Assembly: GCA_965229335.1 (NCBI GenBank)
Contig: OZ245874.1
Span: 3,968,001-4,032,000 of the forward strand
Reading direction: 5' to 3'
DNA length: 64,000 bases
From: JAFKFH01 sp017307375
GTDB taxonomy: Bacteria; Pseudomonadota; Alphaproteobacteria; Ferrovibrionales; Ferrovibrionaceae
Each line of letters opens with the position of its first letter. Positions within the stretch are counted from its first letter, which is position 1. The position numbers and the translations under genes were made by a program. The notes below the pieces were generated by a model. The model saw only the letters and a program-made list of their open reading frames with translations. It did not search any database and was not told where the DNA came from. Of this stretch, positions 53,370-62,995 are shown piece by piece.

Positions 53370-55370
53370 TCAGTTCAGCGGCGAAAACGGGGCCGGTGTC
53401 GGCGCATGGCCGAGCCGTTCCGGGTTGAGCGCGGCATAGGTCGTGCCGCCCTCCGCGCCCACGGCAACCACCGGCATGCCTCCCAGGGCGCGCGAGGCGC
53501 GGGCTGCATCAAGGGCAAGATCCTGGCCCAGCGCGTGATAGTGACCGGCCGCCACGACCGCATCGGTTTCCGCGAGACCGATACCCTGCCCCGCCAGTTC
53601 GCCGTGATGCACCCGGCGGGCAACCGTACTGGTCATCAGATAGGCGGCGTCGGCACCGGTGGTCCAATACCGCAGGACACGGTCATTGCCCTGCCCGTCG
53701 ATCGCGAGCGGGTTGACCTGGCCCGGCCGCCGCCGCATCTCGGCACCGAGCCGCAGATCCAGCGGCTCCTCGCCGGTGCCGGGCAACAGGGCAATCAGCA
53801 AGCGGCGGTGAACTTCGACGACCTCGGCCATCGCCACCCGGAAATCGCGCAATTCGCCGGCCAGCGCGGTCATTGACGACAGGTCATCGGGCTGGTTCAT
53901 CATCGCCGCCATCAGTGCCTCGCCCAACGCCACGGCCCGCCCATAGGCCGGCACCGCCAGGCTGCCACCGCCATCGAGACACCAGCGGCTGATCCCGTCC
54001 GCCGCCGAGGCCGAGATGAAGCCGATCGATTGCAGCAGCGGCAGGCGCTGGCCGGAACCGACCTCGCCGCTGAGCGTCAATTCGCGCACCGCCCCTACGG
54101 CGATCAGCCCGAGAAAGCGATCGGCGACGGCATCGCGGGTAGTGACCTGGTCCTTGAGCTTGGCGACGACATGCCCCATCAGCGCCAGCAGACCGCGGCT
54201 GGCTTCGACCGTGGACAGCATTTCGGCAGTCGCACGATCCTCGGCAATCTCGCCCGGCGGCGGCGGCGGGGTCGAGCCGGGGATCGGCAGATAGGATACG
54301 AATCCGGCCTCGGCATCCGACATGTCCTGGGTGACGGTCGGTTCCCAGTGGGCCGGTTCCGGGTCGGCCGTCCCGGTCGGTTTCGGCGGTTCAGGCGGAT
54401 CATCCGGACCATCTGCCGCCAGCTCGGCCAACATGCCGTCCGCGGTGCCGGTCGGCCCCCCGGGCGCGTCCGACAGCGTCGGTTCGGCCGCCGGCGCGTC
54501 GGCCATCGGCGGCAACTCGGGCAGAGCCGGGGTTACCTGGCGGGTCGGACCGAGCAGCATGACGCGGGGCTCGGCTGCGCTCGCCTCGACGTCGGAGAAG
54601 GCGGCGACCACGCGGGAGGCGGAGACGTCGAAGGCAGCGGCCAGCGAGAAGTAGGCCAACATCGACCCGCCGGCAAAGACCCCGACCAGCAGATAGCGGA
54701 ACGTGTCGGCGTCGGCAAAGCCACGTGGGAATGCCCCCGTCGCCACCAGCATCAAGGTGCCGGCGCAAATCCCTCCGATCAGCATCGCGATGATCAGGAT
54801 CGAGAAGAAGCGCCAGACGACGGCGGTATCCTCGGCCGACGACGTGCCGGCCGGACGGGGCGGCGGCAGCATGTCTTCACCCGGCAGCGGCGGGGCAGTC
54901 ATCAACAGCGCCGGCGGCGTCGACTCATAAAGAACCTGGCGTCCCATCGCCTTGCCGCCGCGGGTCCGCGTTTCCTTGACGACCCGCATCGCCGATGGCG
55001 GGGGGGTACGCTTCAGCGCGCCGATGAACCCCTGCAACTCGGTGCCGGCATTGCCGAATTCGCGTACTTCGAGCCACTTCCCGCCGGCGAGCTGGTAGAC
55101 GACGTAATGGTCCACCGTTTCGATCGAGCCGTGCTTGGCTTCGTGGGCCAGCAACGCCGCCGAACGATGGACGACCAGTTCGTCCCAGGACCCGCTGTCC
55201 GGATTGAACGCCGACTTGACGATCTTGATCCAGGCGCGGCGGTTGCGCTGCTCGATCTGGCGGGCGAGGTAGAGGGCGGCCTCGCGTTCGCGGGCGGCGA
55301 ACCGCTCGACCAGTACCCAGTAGTCGTTCTGGTATTCGTAGAGTTCGAAAGATGTCTCGGGTACCGCCAT
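53370..55370 (-). CDS. Uncharacterised membrane protein (666 residues)
   Basis: I recognise no family. Residues 1-125 look like a compact soluble domain (ELYEYQNDYWVLVERFAARERE in pieces, and WIKIVKSAFNPDSGSWDELVV in pieces). Two adjacent hydrophobic segments follow (about 185-212 and 224-248). A Pro/Asp/Glu-rich low-complexity stretch covers about 270-375. The C-terminal 290 residues are Ala/Leu-rich and probably helical, ending near GGTTYAALNPERLGH. No catalytic motif stands out. It lies 20 bp before cdd on the same strand, so it may be the first gene of the nucleoside operon. The length and codon pattern support a real gene. Confidence 0.8.
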   Translation of the reverse strand: MAVPETSFELYEYQNDYWVLVERFAAREREAALYLARQIEQRNRRAWIKIVKSAFNPDSGSWDELVVHRSAALLAHEAKHGSIETVDHYVVYQLAGGKWLEVREFGNAGTELQGFIGALKRTPPPSAMRVVKETRTRGGKAMGRQVLYESTPPALLMTAPPLPGEDMLPPPRPAGTSSAEDTAVVWRFFSILIIAMLIGGICAGTLMLVATGAFPRGFADADTFRYLLVGVFAGGSMLAYFSLAAAFDVSASRVVAAFSDVEASAAEPRVMLLGPTRQVTPALPELPPMADAPAAEPTLSDAPGGPTGTADGMLAELAADGPDDPPEPPKPTGTADPEPAHWEPTVTQDMSDAEAGFVSYLPIPGSTPPPPPGEIAEDRATAEMLSTVEASRGLLALMGHVVAKLKDQVTTRDAVADRFLGLIAVGAVRELTLSGEVGSGQRLPLLQSIGFISASAADGISRWCLDGGGSLAVPAYGRAVALGEALMAAMMNQPDDLSSMTALAGELRDFRVAMAEVVEVHRRLLIALLPGTGEEPLDLRLGAEMRRRPGQVNPLAIDGQGNDRVLRYWTTGADAAYLMTSTVARRVHHGELAGQGIGLAETDAVVAAGHYHALGQDLALDAARASRALGGMPVVAVGAEGGTTYAALNPERLGHAPTPAPFSPLN

Positions 55371-55422
55371 GGCACCAGCATACCCGAGTTACCCGGGGAA
55401 AGCGCGACGCCGTTTCCGTGCT

Positions 55423-56549
55423 TCAGAGGGGGGGAATGTCGCCTGCCGCCTGCCCCGCCGCGAACTCGGCCGCGAATTGCGCCATGCGGCCCTGGCCGAT
55501 CGCCTCGCGGATGCCGGCCATCAGGTCCTGGTAGTAGGTCAGGTTGTGCCAGGTCAGCAGCATCGAGGCGAGGATTTCGCCCGCCTTGGTCAGGTGGTGC
55601 AGGTAGGCGCGGCTGTAGTCGCGGCAGGCCGGGCAGCGGCAATGCTCGTCCAACGGTCGCGGATCCTCGGCGTGCCGGGCATTGCGCAGGTTCAGCGAAC
55701 CGCGCCGGGTCCATGCCTGGGCGGTACGGCCGGACCGCGTCGGCAGCACGCAATCGAACATGTCGATGCCGCGCATGACGGCCCCGACGATGTCGTCCGG
55801 CTTGCCGACGCCCATCAGGTAGCGCGGCTTTTCGCGCGGCATGTGCGGGGTGGTGACGTCGAGGGTGGAAAACATCAGTTCCTGCCCCTCGCCCACGGCC
55901 AGCCCGCCGACGGCATAGCCGTGGAACGGCAGCCCGGCCAGTCCGGCAACGGATTCGGCGCGCAGGTCGGCATAGACCGATCCTTGGACGATACCGAAGA
56001 TGCCGTAGCCCGGCCGGTCGCGGAATGCCGTCCGCGACCGCTCGGCCCAGCGCAGCGACAGCCGCATCGAATGCGCGGCCTCGGCCTCCGTCGCCGGATA
56101 GCGGGTGCATTCGTCGAGCTGCATGGTGATGGTCGCATCGAGCTTGTGCTGGATATCGACCGAACGCTCCGGCGTCAGTTCATGGCGGCTGCCGTCGAGA
56201 TGCGAGCGGAAGGTCACGCCGCGCTCGCTCATCGTCCGCAGTTCGTTGAGCGACATCACCTGATAGCCGCCTGAATCGGTCAGGATCGGACGTGACCAGT
56301 TCATGAACCGGTGCAGCCCGCCCAGGCGCTCGACCCGCTCGGGCCCCGGGCGCAGCATCAGGTGGTAGGTGTTGCAGAGCAGGATGTCGGCACCGGTCTC
56401 GCGCACCGCTTCGGGCAGCATCGCCTTGACCGTGGCGGCGGTCCCGACCGGCATGAAGGCCGGCGTCCGGATCTCGCCATGCGCGGTATCGACACGGCCG
56501 AGGCGGGCCATGCCGTCCTCGGCCAGCAAGGTGAAGGAAAAGTCACGGG

Positions 56550-56553
<4 letters not shown>
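55423..56553 (-). CDS. tgt: Queuine tRNA-ribosyltransferase
   Basis: A 376-residue enzyme that exchanges guanine 34 of GU(N) tRNAs for the queuosine precursor preQ1. Seen are DILLCNTYHLMLRPG, ILTDSGGYQVMSL, GIVQGSVYADLR, AVGGLAVGEG, the nucleophilic Asp in MFDCVLPTRSGR, and the zinc site CRCPACRDYSRAYLHH. All catalytic elements are present. The ATG overlaps the queA stop (ATGA), so the two queuosine enzymes are coupled. Confidence 0.96.
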
Positions 56554-57613
<1,060 letters not shown>

Positions 57614-57617
<4 letters not shown>

Positions 57618-58162
57618 TCCTTGACGTCGGCGGCGACGCGCATCTTCACGATCTTGTCGGGATCGCTGACCGTGCCGTTGCGCGCCGGGTCACCCTTCTT
57701 GATCTTGTCGACGACATCCATGCCTTCGACGACCTTGCCCCACAGCGTATACTGGCCGTCCAGATGCGGCGCGGCCTCGAGCACGATGAAGAACTGGCTG
57801 TCGGCCGAGTTCGGGTCGGCAGCGCGGGCCATCGAAACCGAGCCGCGGACATGCTTCTCCTTGGAGAACTCGGCCTTCAGCTTCTGGCCGGAACCGCCCA
57901 TGCCGGTGCCGGTCGGGTCGCCACCCTGGGCCATGAAGCCGCGGATGACACGGTGGAACGGCGTGCCGTCGTAGAAGCCCTGGCGCGCCAGTTCCTTGAT
58001 GCGGGCAACGTGGTTGGGGGCGAGATCAGGGCGCAGTTCGATCACGATGCGGCCGAACTGCATGTCGATGTAGATGGTGTTTTGCGGATCGGGCGCTGAC
58101 ATGGCGTTTCCTGAAATGATGAGTGAAAGGGCGCAGACGAAGGCTGCGATGAGCTGACGCAT
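57614..58162 (-). CDS. Exported cyclophilin-type peptidyl-prolyl isomerase
   Basis: A 182-residue cyclophilin that speeds proline isomerisation during folding of exported proteins. A signal peptide (about 1-22) ends near GNAMSAP. The cyclophilin core shows GTPFHRVIRGFMAQGGDPTGTG in pieces, MARAADPNSADSQFFI and YTLWGKVVEGMDVVD. The arginine and phenylalanine active-site positions are kept. The ATG has AGAGGG upstream. It lies between coaD and queA in the queuosine operon. Confidence 0.93.
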
Positions 58163-58197
58163 GGTTGGACCCTCTGTAGAATCGATCCGGTCGGCGG

Positions 58198-58716
58198 TCA
58201 GTTGCCGCCCGCGGCACGGCGCTCGGCGATGCGGTCCAGCACCATCTTTTCCACGCGCGGCGACACGAACTTGGAGATGTCGCCGTTGAACATGGCGATT
58301 TCCTTGACCAGCCGCGAGGCGATGAACTGATAGCTGTCGGACGCCATCAGAAACACCGTTTCGATGTCCGGATTAAGGCGGGCATTCATTCCGACCATCT
58401 GGAATTCATACTCGAAGTCCGATACCGCGCGCAGGCCGCGGATGATCATCACCGCGCCGATTTCCATCGCGAAATGCATCAGCAGGTTGGAAAACGGCCG
58501 CACCTCGATGACCGCGCCCTTCGGACCGATCTCCGCGCATTCCGCCCGGACGAGATCGACACGCTCCTCGATCGTGAACAGCGGCCCCTTGCCCGGGTTG
58601 ACACCGACGCCGACGATCAGGCGATCGACCAGTTTCGACGCGCGCTTGATGATGTCGTAATGACCCTTGGTGATCGGATCGAAGGTACCGGGATAAAGAC
58701 CAATCCGCTCGGACAA
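58198..58716 (-). CDS. coaD: Phosphopantetheine adenylyltransferase
   Basis: A 172-residue enzyme of coenzyme A synthesis that adenylates 4'-phosphopantetheine. Seen are IGLYPGTFDPITKGHYDII (the T/HxGH nucleotide motif), FSNLLMHFA, and RGLRAVSDFEYEFQMVGMN in pieces. The TTG at 58714-58716 is chosen as start because AGGAGG lies six bases upstream and the conserved N terminus begins three codons later. The longer open frame mirrors the end of gyrA. It starts only 1 bp after the gyrA stop. Confidence 0.94.
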   Translation of the reverse strand: MSERIGLYPGTFDPITKGHYDIIKRASKLVDRLIVGVGVNPGKGPLFTIEERVDLVRAECAEIGPKGAVIEVRPFSNLLMHFAMEIGAVMIIRGLRAVSDFEYEFQMVGMNARLNPDIETVFLMASDSYQFIASRLVKEIAMFNGDISKFVSPRVEKMVLDRIAERRAAGGN

Positions 58717-58717
58717 C

Positions 58718-61465
58718 TTACGCCTCCTCGTCCCCGTCGGGCCCGTTGCTGTCTTCTGTGCCGTCATCGCCGGCGGCGTCATCGCCGCCGGTCGAGGCTT
58801 CGGGAAGACGCGCGACCGAAACGACTTCCTCGGACTGCGCGGTCTTGAACAGGGTGACGCCCTGGGTGTTGCGGCCGGCGACGCGGATATCGTCGACAGG
58901 GCAGCGGATCACCTGGCCGCCGTTGGTGACCAGCATGATCTGGTCGGCGTCGTCGACCGTGAACGAGGCGGTGACGCCGCCGTTACGTTCGGTGGTCTGG
59001 ATGTTGATGATGCCCGAACCGCCACGGCCGGTGACGCGGTACTCGTAGGCGGAGGTGCGCTTGCCGAAGCCGTTCGCGGTCACGGTCAGTACGAACTGTT
59101 CGGCGCCCTGAAGCTCGGCGATACGCTCCTGCGACAGGCTGGACGGAATCTCGACGCCCGATTCACCTTCGCTGATACGACGCTGGGCGCTGGCATAGCC
59201 CAGATAGGCCTCCCGCTCCTCGGGCGTAGCCTCGACATGGCGCAGCACCGAGACGGACACGACGCGGTCGCCGTCGGCAAGGCGAATCCCGCGCACGCCG
59301 GTCGAATCACGACCGCGGAAAACGCGCAAATTCTCGTCGGTGATGGCGAAGCGCAGGCACTGTCCCTGGCGCGTGGCCAGCAGCACGTCGTCATGCTCGG
59401 TCGTCTGGACTACGCCGACCAGCGCGTCGTCGGCATCCTCGCCCTCGAACTTCATGGCGATCTTGCCGTTCGCCATCACGTTGACGAAGTCCGACAGCGC
59501 GTTGCGCCGAACATTCCCCTTGGCCGTCGCAAAAACGATGGTGCGGTCGGCGACCAGCGTCTCGTCCTCGGGCAACGGCATCAGGGTAGTGATCTTCTCG
59601 CCCTCTGCCAATGGCAGCAGGTTGATCATCGCCTTGCCCCGGCTCTGCGGGTTGCCGAGCGGCAGGCGATAGACCTTCATCTTGTAGACGCGGCCGAAGT
59701 TCGAGAAGAACAGCACCGGCGCATGCGTCGATGCCACGAACATCTCGGTGACGAAGTCCTCGTCTCGCGTGCTCATCCCCGAGCGGCCCTTGCCGCCGCG
59801 ACGCTGGGGCCGGTAGGTCGACAACAGCGTGCGCTTGACGTAGCCGGCGTGGCTGACCGTGACGACCATGTCCTCGCGCTGGATCAGGTCTTCGTCGTCG
59901 ACGTCGAAATCGCTGTCGGTGATCTCTGTGCGGCGCGGCGTGGCGAAGCGGGTGCGGACATCGATCAGTTCGGCGCGCACCACGCCCTGGAGGACGTCGC
60001 GGCTGCCGAGAATCTCGAGATAGCCCTTGATCTCGCCGGCTATGGTCGTCATCTCGTTGGCGATCTCGTCGCGGCCGAGCGCGGTAAGGCGCTGGAGCCG
60101 CAGATCGAGAATGGCACGGGCCTGCGCCTCGGACAGCCGGTACACACCGTCGATCACCTGATGTCGGGGATCGTCGATCAGGCGAATCAAGGTCTCGACG
60201 TCGAGCGCCGGCCAGTCCTTGCCCATCAGTCGTTCGCGCGCCGTCGCCGGGTCCGGCGCCGTGCGGATCATGTTGATCATCTCGTCGAGATTGGCGACGG
60301 CGATCGCCAGGCCGGCCAGGATGTGGGCACGATCGCGTGCCTTGGCCAGCAGGAAGCGGGTTCGCCTGGTGACGACTTCCTCACGGAAGGCGACGAACGC
60401 GACCAGCAATTCCTTGAGGTTCAGCAGTTCGGGGCGGCCGGCGTTCAGCGCCAGCATGTTGACACCGAACGACTGCTGCAGCGGCGAGAAACGGTAGAGT
60501 TGGTTCAGCACGACATCGGCCACCGCGTCGCGCTTCAGTTCCACGACCACCCGCACGCCGTCGCGGTTGCTCTCGTCGCGAAGCTCGGCGATGCCCTCGA
60601 TCTTCTTGGCCTTCACCGCCTCGCCGATCTTCTCGATCATCGAGGCCTTGTTCACCTGGAATGGGATCTCGGTGATGATGATGGCTTCGCGCTCGCGCCG
60701 CAGTTCCTCGATATGGGTGCGGCCGCGCATGACGATCGAGCCGCGGCCGGTCTGCATCGCCGATCGGATCCCGGTCCGGCCGAGAATCAGCGCACCGGTC
60801 GGGAAATCCGGCCCCAGAACGATCTTGTTCAGGTCCTCGATCGACAGCCCCGGGTTGTCCATCAGCGCCAGGCAGGCGTCGACGACTTCACCGAGATTAT
60901 GCGGCGGAATATTGGTCGCCATGCCGACGGCGATGCCGGAGGCGCCGTTGACGAGCAGGTTGGGAAAGCGCGCCGGCAGGACCGACGGCTCCTTCTCCGA
61001 TTCGTCGTAGTTCGGCTGAAAGTCGACGGTGTCCTTGTCGATGTCGTCGAGCATCGCCTCGGCCGCCTTGGCCAGGCGCGTCTCGGTGTAGCGCATCGCT
61101 GCCGCGCGATCGCCATCCATCGAGCCGAAATTGCCCTGGCCGTCCAGCAGCATCAGCCGCATCGAGAACGGCTGGGCCATGCGCACCATGGCCTCGTAGA
61201 TCGGACTGTCGCCGTGCGGGTGGTACTTACCCATCACGTCGCCGACGATACGCGCCGACTTGCGGTAGGGCTTGTCAGACGTGTAGCCGCCCTCGTTCAT
61301 CGCATAGAGGATGCGGCGATGCACAGGTTTCAACCCGTCGCGCACATCCGGCAGCGCACGCGCCACGATCACGCTCATCGCGTAGTCGAGGTAGGAGCGG
61401 CGCATCTCCTCTTCGATCGTGATCGGGACGATGTCGAGGGGCTGAGTGTCGGACTGATCCGTCAA
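58718..61465 (-). CDS. gyrA: DNA gyrase subunit A
   Basis: A 915-residue subunit of DNA gyrase. Seen are EEMRRSYLDYAMSVIVARALP in pieces, DGLKPVHRRILYAM, the active-site Tyr region AAAMRYTETRLA, and the quinolone-region HPHGDSPIYEAM, where Ser is kept and Glu replaces the E. coli Asp87. The GyrA box QRRGGKG lies before the C-terminal beta-pinwheel, which ends in an acidic tail rich in Asp and Glu. The start is a TTG at 61463-61465, since the family N terminus begins there and no in-frame ATG precedes the conserved part. It heads the coaD-cyclophilin-queA-tgt run. Confidence 0.96.
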   Translation of the reverse strand: MTDQSDTQPLDIVPITIEEEMRRSYLDYAMSVIVARALPDVRDGLKPVHRRILYAMNEGGYTSDKPYRKSARIVGDVMGKYHPHGDSPIYEAMVRMAQPFSMRLMLLDGQGNFGSMDGDRAAAMRYTETRLAKAAEAMLDDIDKDTVDFQPNYDESEKEPSVLPARFPNLLVNGASGIAVGMATNIPPHNLGEVVDACLALMDNPGLSIEDLNKIVLGPDFPTGALILGRTGIRSAMQTGRGSIVMRGRTHIEELRREREAIIITEIPFQVNKASMIEKIGEAVKAKKIEGIAELRDESNRDGVRVVVELKRDAVADVVLNQLYRFSPLQQSFGVNMLALNAGRPELLNLKELLVAFVAFREEVVTRRTRFLLAKARDRAHILAGLAIAVANLDEMINMIRTAPDPATARERLMGKDWPALDVETLIRLIDDPRHQVIDGVYRLSEAQARAILDLRLQRLTALGRDEIANEMTTIAGEIKGYLEILGSRDVLQGVVRAELIDVRTRFATPRRTEITDSDFDVDDEDLIQREDMVVTVSHAGYVKRTLLSTYRPQRRGGKGRSGMSTRDEDFVTEMFVASTHAPVLFFSNFGRVYKMKVYRLPLGNPQSRGKAMINLLPLAEGEKITTLMPLPEDETLVADRTIVFATAKGNVRRNALSDFVNVMANGKIAMKFEGEDADDALVGVVQTTEHDDVLLATRQGQCLRFAITDENLRVFRGRDSTGVRGIRLADGDRVVSVSVLRHVEATPEEREAYLGYASAQRRISEGESGVEIPSSLSQERIAELQGAEQFVLTVTANGFGKRTSAYEYRVTGRGGSGIINIQTTERNGGVTASFTVDDADQIMLVTNGGQVIRCPVDDIRVAGRNTQGVTLFKTAQSEEVVSVARLPEASTGGDDAAGDDGTEDSNGPDGDEEA

Positions 61466-61716
61466 GTCGGGTTACCCATATACTTCTGAGCCAGGCATGC
61501 GGTTTGAGGCGGCAAACCGGACCTGCGCGCACAGGGCGCGGCAAGACTGCTCCCGTCTATCAGATCGGCCCGTAGGCAGCAAGTTTCGCAGCCGCGAAGG
61601 ACCCGGCCCGACAGGACACGCCACGGTCGCAAAAGCCGATAAGAATCACGCCGAATTCCCGGCAGTCGCCGAAGGTCGCGTCGCGCCAGTCGCCGCGCAA
61701 ACGCCGGCTCGCTGCC
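61466..61716. other. Non-coding gap between FemAB-like gene and gyrA
   Basis: About 250 bp without a convincing gene. It should hold the gyrA promoter and leader. The only structures noted are a 7-bp inverted repeat at 61500-61519 and a five-codon ATG frame overlapping the gyrA TTG. I see no tRNA or terminator. Confidence 0.5.
61500..61519 (-). promoter_or_regulatory. Inverted repeat upstream of gyrA
   Basis: CGGTTTG and CAAACCG form perfect 7-bp arms around six bases, 35-54 bp before the gyrA TTG. It could be an operator or a 5'-leader hairpin. No family is recognised. Confidence 0.3.
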
Positions 61717-62718
61717 TCAGACCTGTCGGCCCACGCCCGGCGCCCGGTACGGCGGGAACCAGCTTCCATGACCGATACATTTGTTCTGTATACACAGGCG
61801 ATCGAAGCTTTCCCGGTCATACACTTGGCATAATGCGCGCAGAGGGCGAGCGACGCCACCGAATCTGCGCTTGAACTGTGCGAGTCCATCGTTCCGCCGC
61901 ACGCCGCCGCCGAGGCAGAACAACTCGACGCCATCAGCCTTAAACTGTAGAGCGGCGATAACAAGCAACTTTGCCGATAGGGCGCGTCCGACTGGCGTCG
62001 ACGCATTGAACAGGTAGTCCGCGCGGCTGCCCCATCGGCGAAACACCGAAACCGCTTCGATCACGCCGTCGACCGCACCGCCAAAAATCCTCGTCTCATC
62101 GGAGTCGAGAAGATCAGCGAGGGATTGCGGAGCAAAATCGTATATGCGCGATGCTCCGACCCTGGCCATGGTCGCAGGAAAAAGTGACAGGAAAGCGGGC
62201 TTCAACCTGTCGATTGCCGTCTCGAGTCGCGCCCCCGCGCTGTCCCATGCCCGCAGTTTCTCACGCAGGTTCTCTGAAATCGGGCGCTGCAGATCAAGCG
62301 CTTCATCAGCAAGATCGAGCACGAATACTTCGTTGTCCCCGCGAATATCCAGACCTTGCTGCCAAGCCCCCCAAGGCGTTCCGATCTCGAGCTGGAAATA
62401 GCCGGCGACGTAACCTTCTTCGCGTAGCCTGGCGCCGAAGTGCGCAAAGAGTTCAGGGGATGGATCCCGGACGATCATCCCGCCGACACCGTAGGGGGTG
62501 ACGAGGTCCCGACCGCGACCATCGGTGCGCTCGACCGCCGGAACGACAAGCCGACCGTTACCATATCGGAAATCCAGGAGCGACACGGCCGAGCCGGGGG
62601 CGTTGGCGAGTGCACGGTGATAGCTGTTGCTATGGGCCGGCCAACCGATATCGCGAACGGCCTCGTTCCATTTCGATTCATCGTCAAGCGGTATGCGGTG
62701 AAGCATCGACATCGGCAT
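61717..62718 (-). CDS. FemAB/GNAT-like acyltransferase, surface-glycan type
   Basis: A 333-residue protein with the layout of FemAB-related GNAT proteins often found in exopolysaccharide clusters. Seen are WPAHSNSYHRALANAPG, LVTPYGVGGMIVRDP, YFQLEIGTPWGAWQQG, LREKLRAWDSAGARLE, and the late acetyl-transfer-type block VFRRWGSRADYLFNASTPVG in pieces, then GVELFCLGGGVRRNDGLAQF in pieces. Members transfer amino-acyl or acyl groups to glycans or peptidoglycan; the substrate here is unknown. Base composition is less GC-rich than the neighbours, and codon use looks less biased. Three nearby ATGs could start it; I use the first. Confidence 0.72.
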   Translation of the reverse strand: MPMSMLHRIPLDDESKWNEAVRDIGWPAHSNSYHRALANAPGSAVSLLDFRYGNGRLVVPAVERTDGRGRDLVTPYGVGGMIVRDPSPELFAHFGARLREEGYVAGYFQLEIGTPWGAWQQGLDIRGDNEVFVLDLADEALDLQRPISENLREKLRAWDSAGARLETAIDRLKPAFLSLFPATMARVGASRIYDFAPQSLADLLDSDETRIFGGAVDGVIEAVSVFRRWGSRADYLFNASTPVGRALSAKLLVIAALQFKADGVELFCLGGGVRRNDGLAQFKRRFGGVARPLRALCQVYDRESFDRLCIQNKCIGHGSWFPPYRAPGVGRQV

Positions 62719-62995
62719 ATCGAACCATGTGAACTAGCGCCAGGACCAGAGACATAACAGCAGCGTGAGGCCACGTCGTCCTGCCATTCCCGACGGGGCA
62801 ACATCTACTTCCTCCGCAAGACCGATGGCGATGATGCGACGTGCTGCGCGGTTCAATCCGAATGAATGCGACGATTTGCCCCCTTTCTTGCCTCCATGCC
62901 CGCCCTGCTGCATGAATGAATGAATTGGACTTCCCCGCGATGATCGACTAGGTCAGACCGGCATGAGTTCAGCATAGGATGTTGGAAGTCGAACA
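62719..62995. other. Non-coding gap, divergent promoter region
   Basis: About 277 bp between divergent genes, lower in GC than the rest of the window. It must hold promoters for both genes. No clear -35/-10 pair, repeat or RNA gene was seen. Confidence 0.45.

Noticed and set aside
59237..61489. 750-codon open frame opposite gyrA
   Set aside because: Gyrase A on the minus strand is unmistakable. The opposite frame is a His/Arg/Gln-rich shadow.
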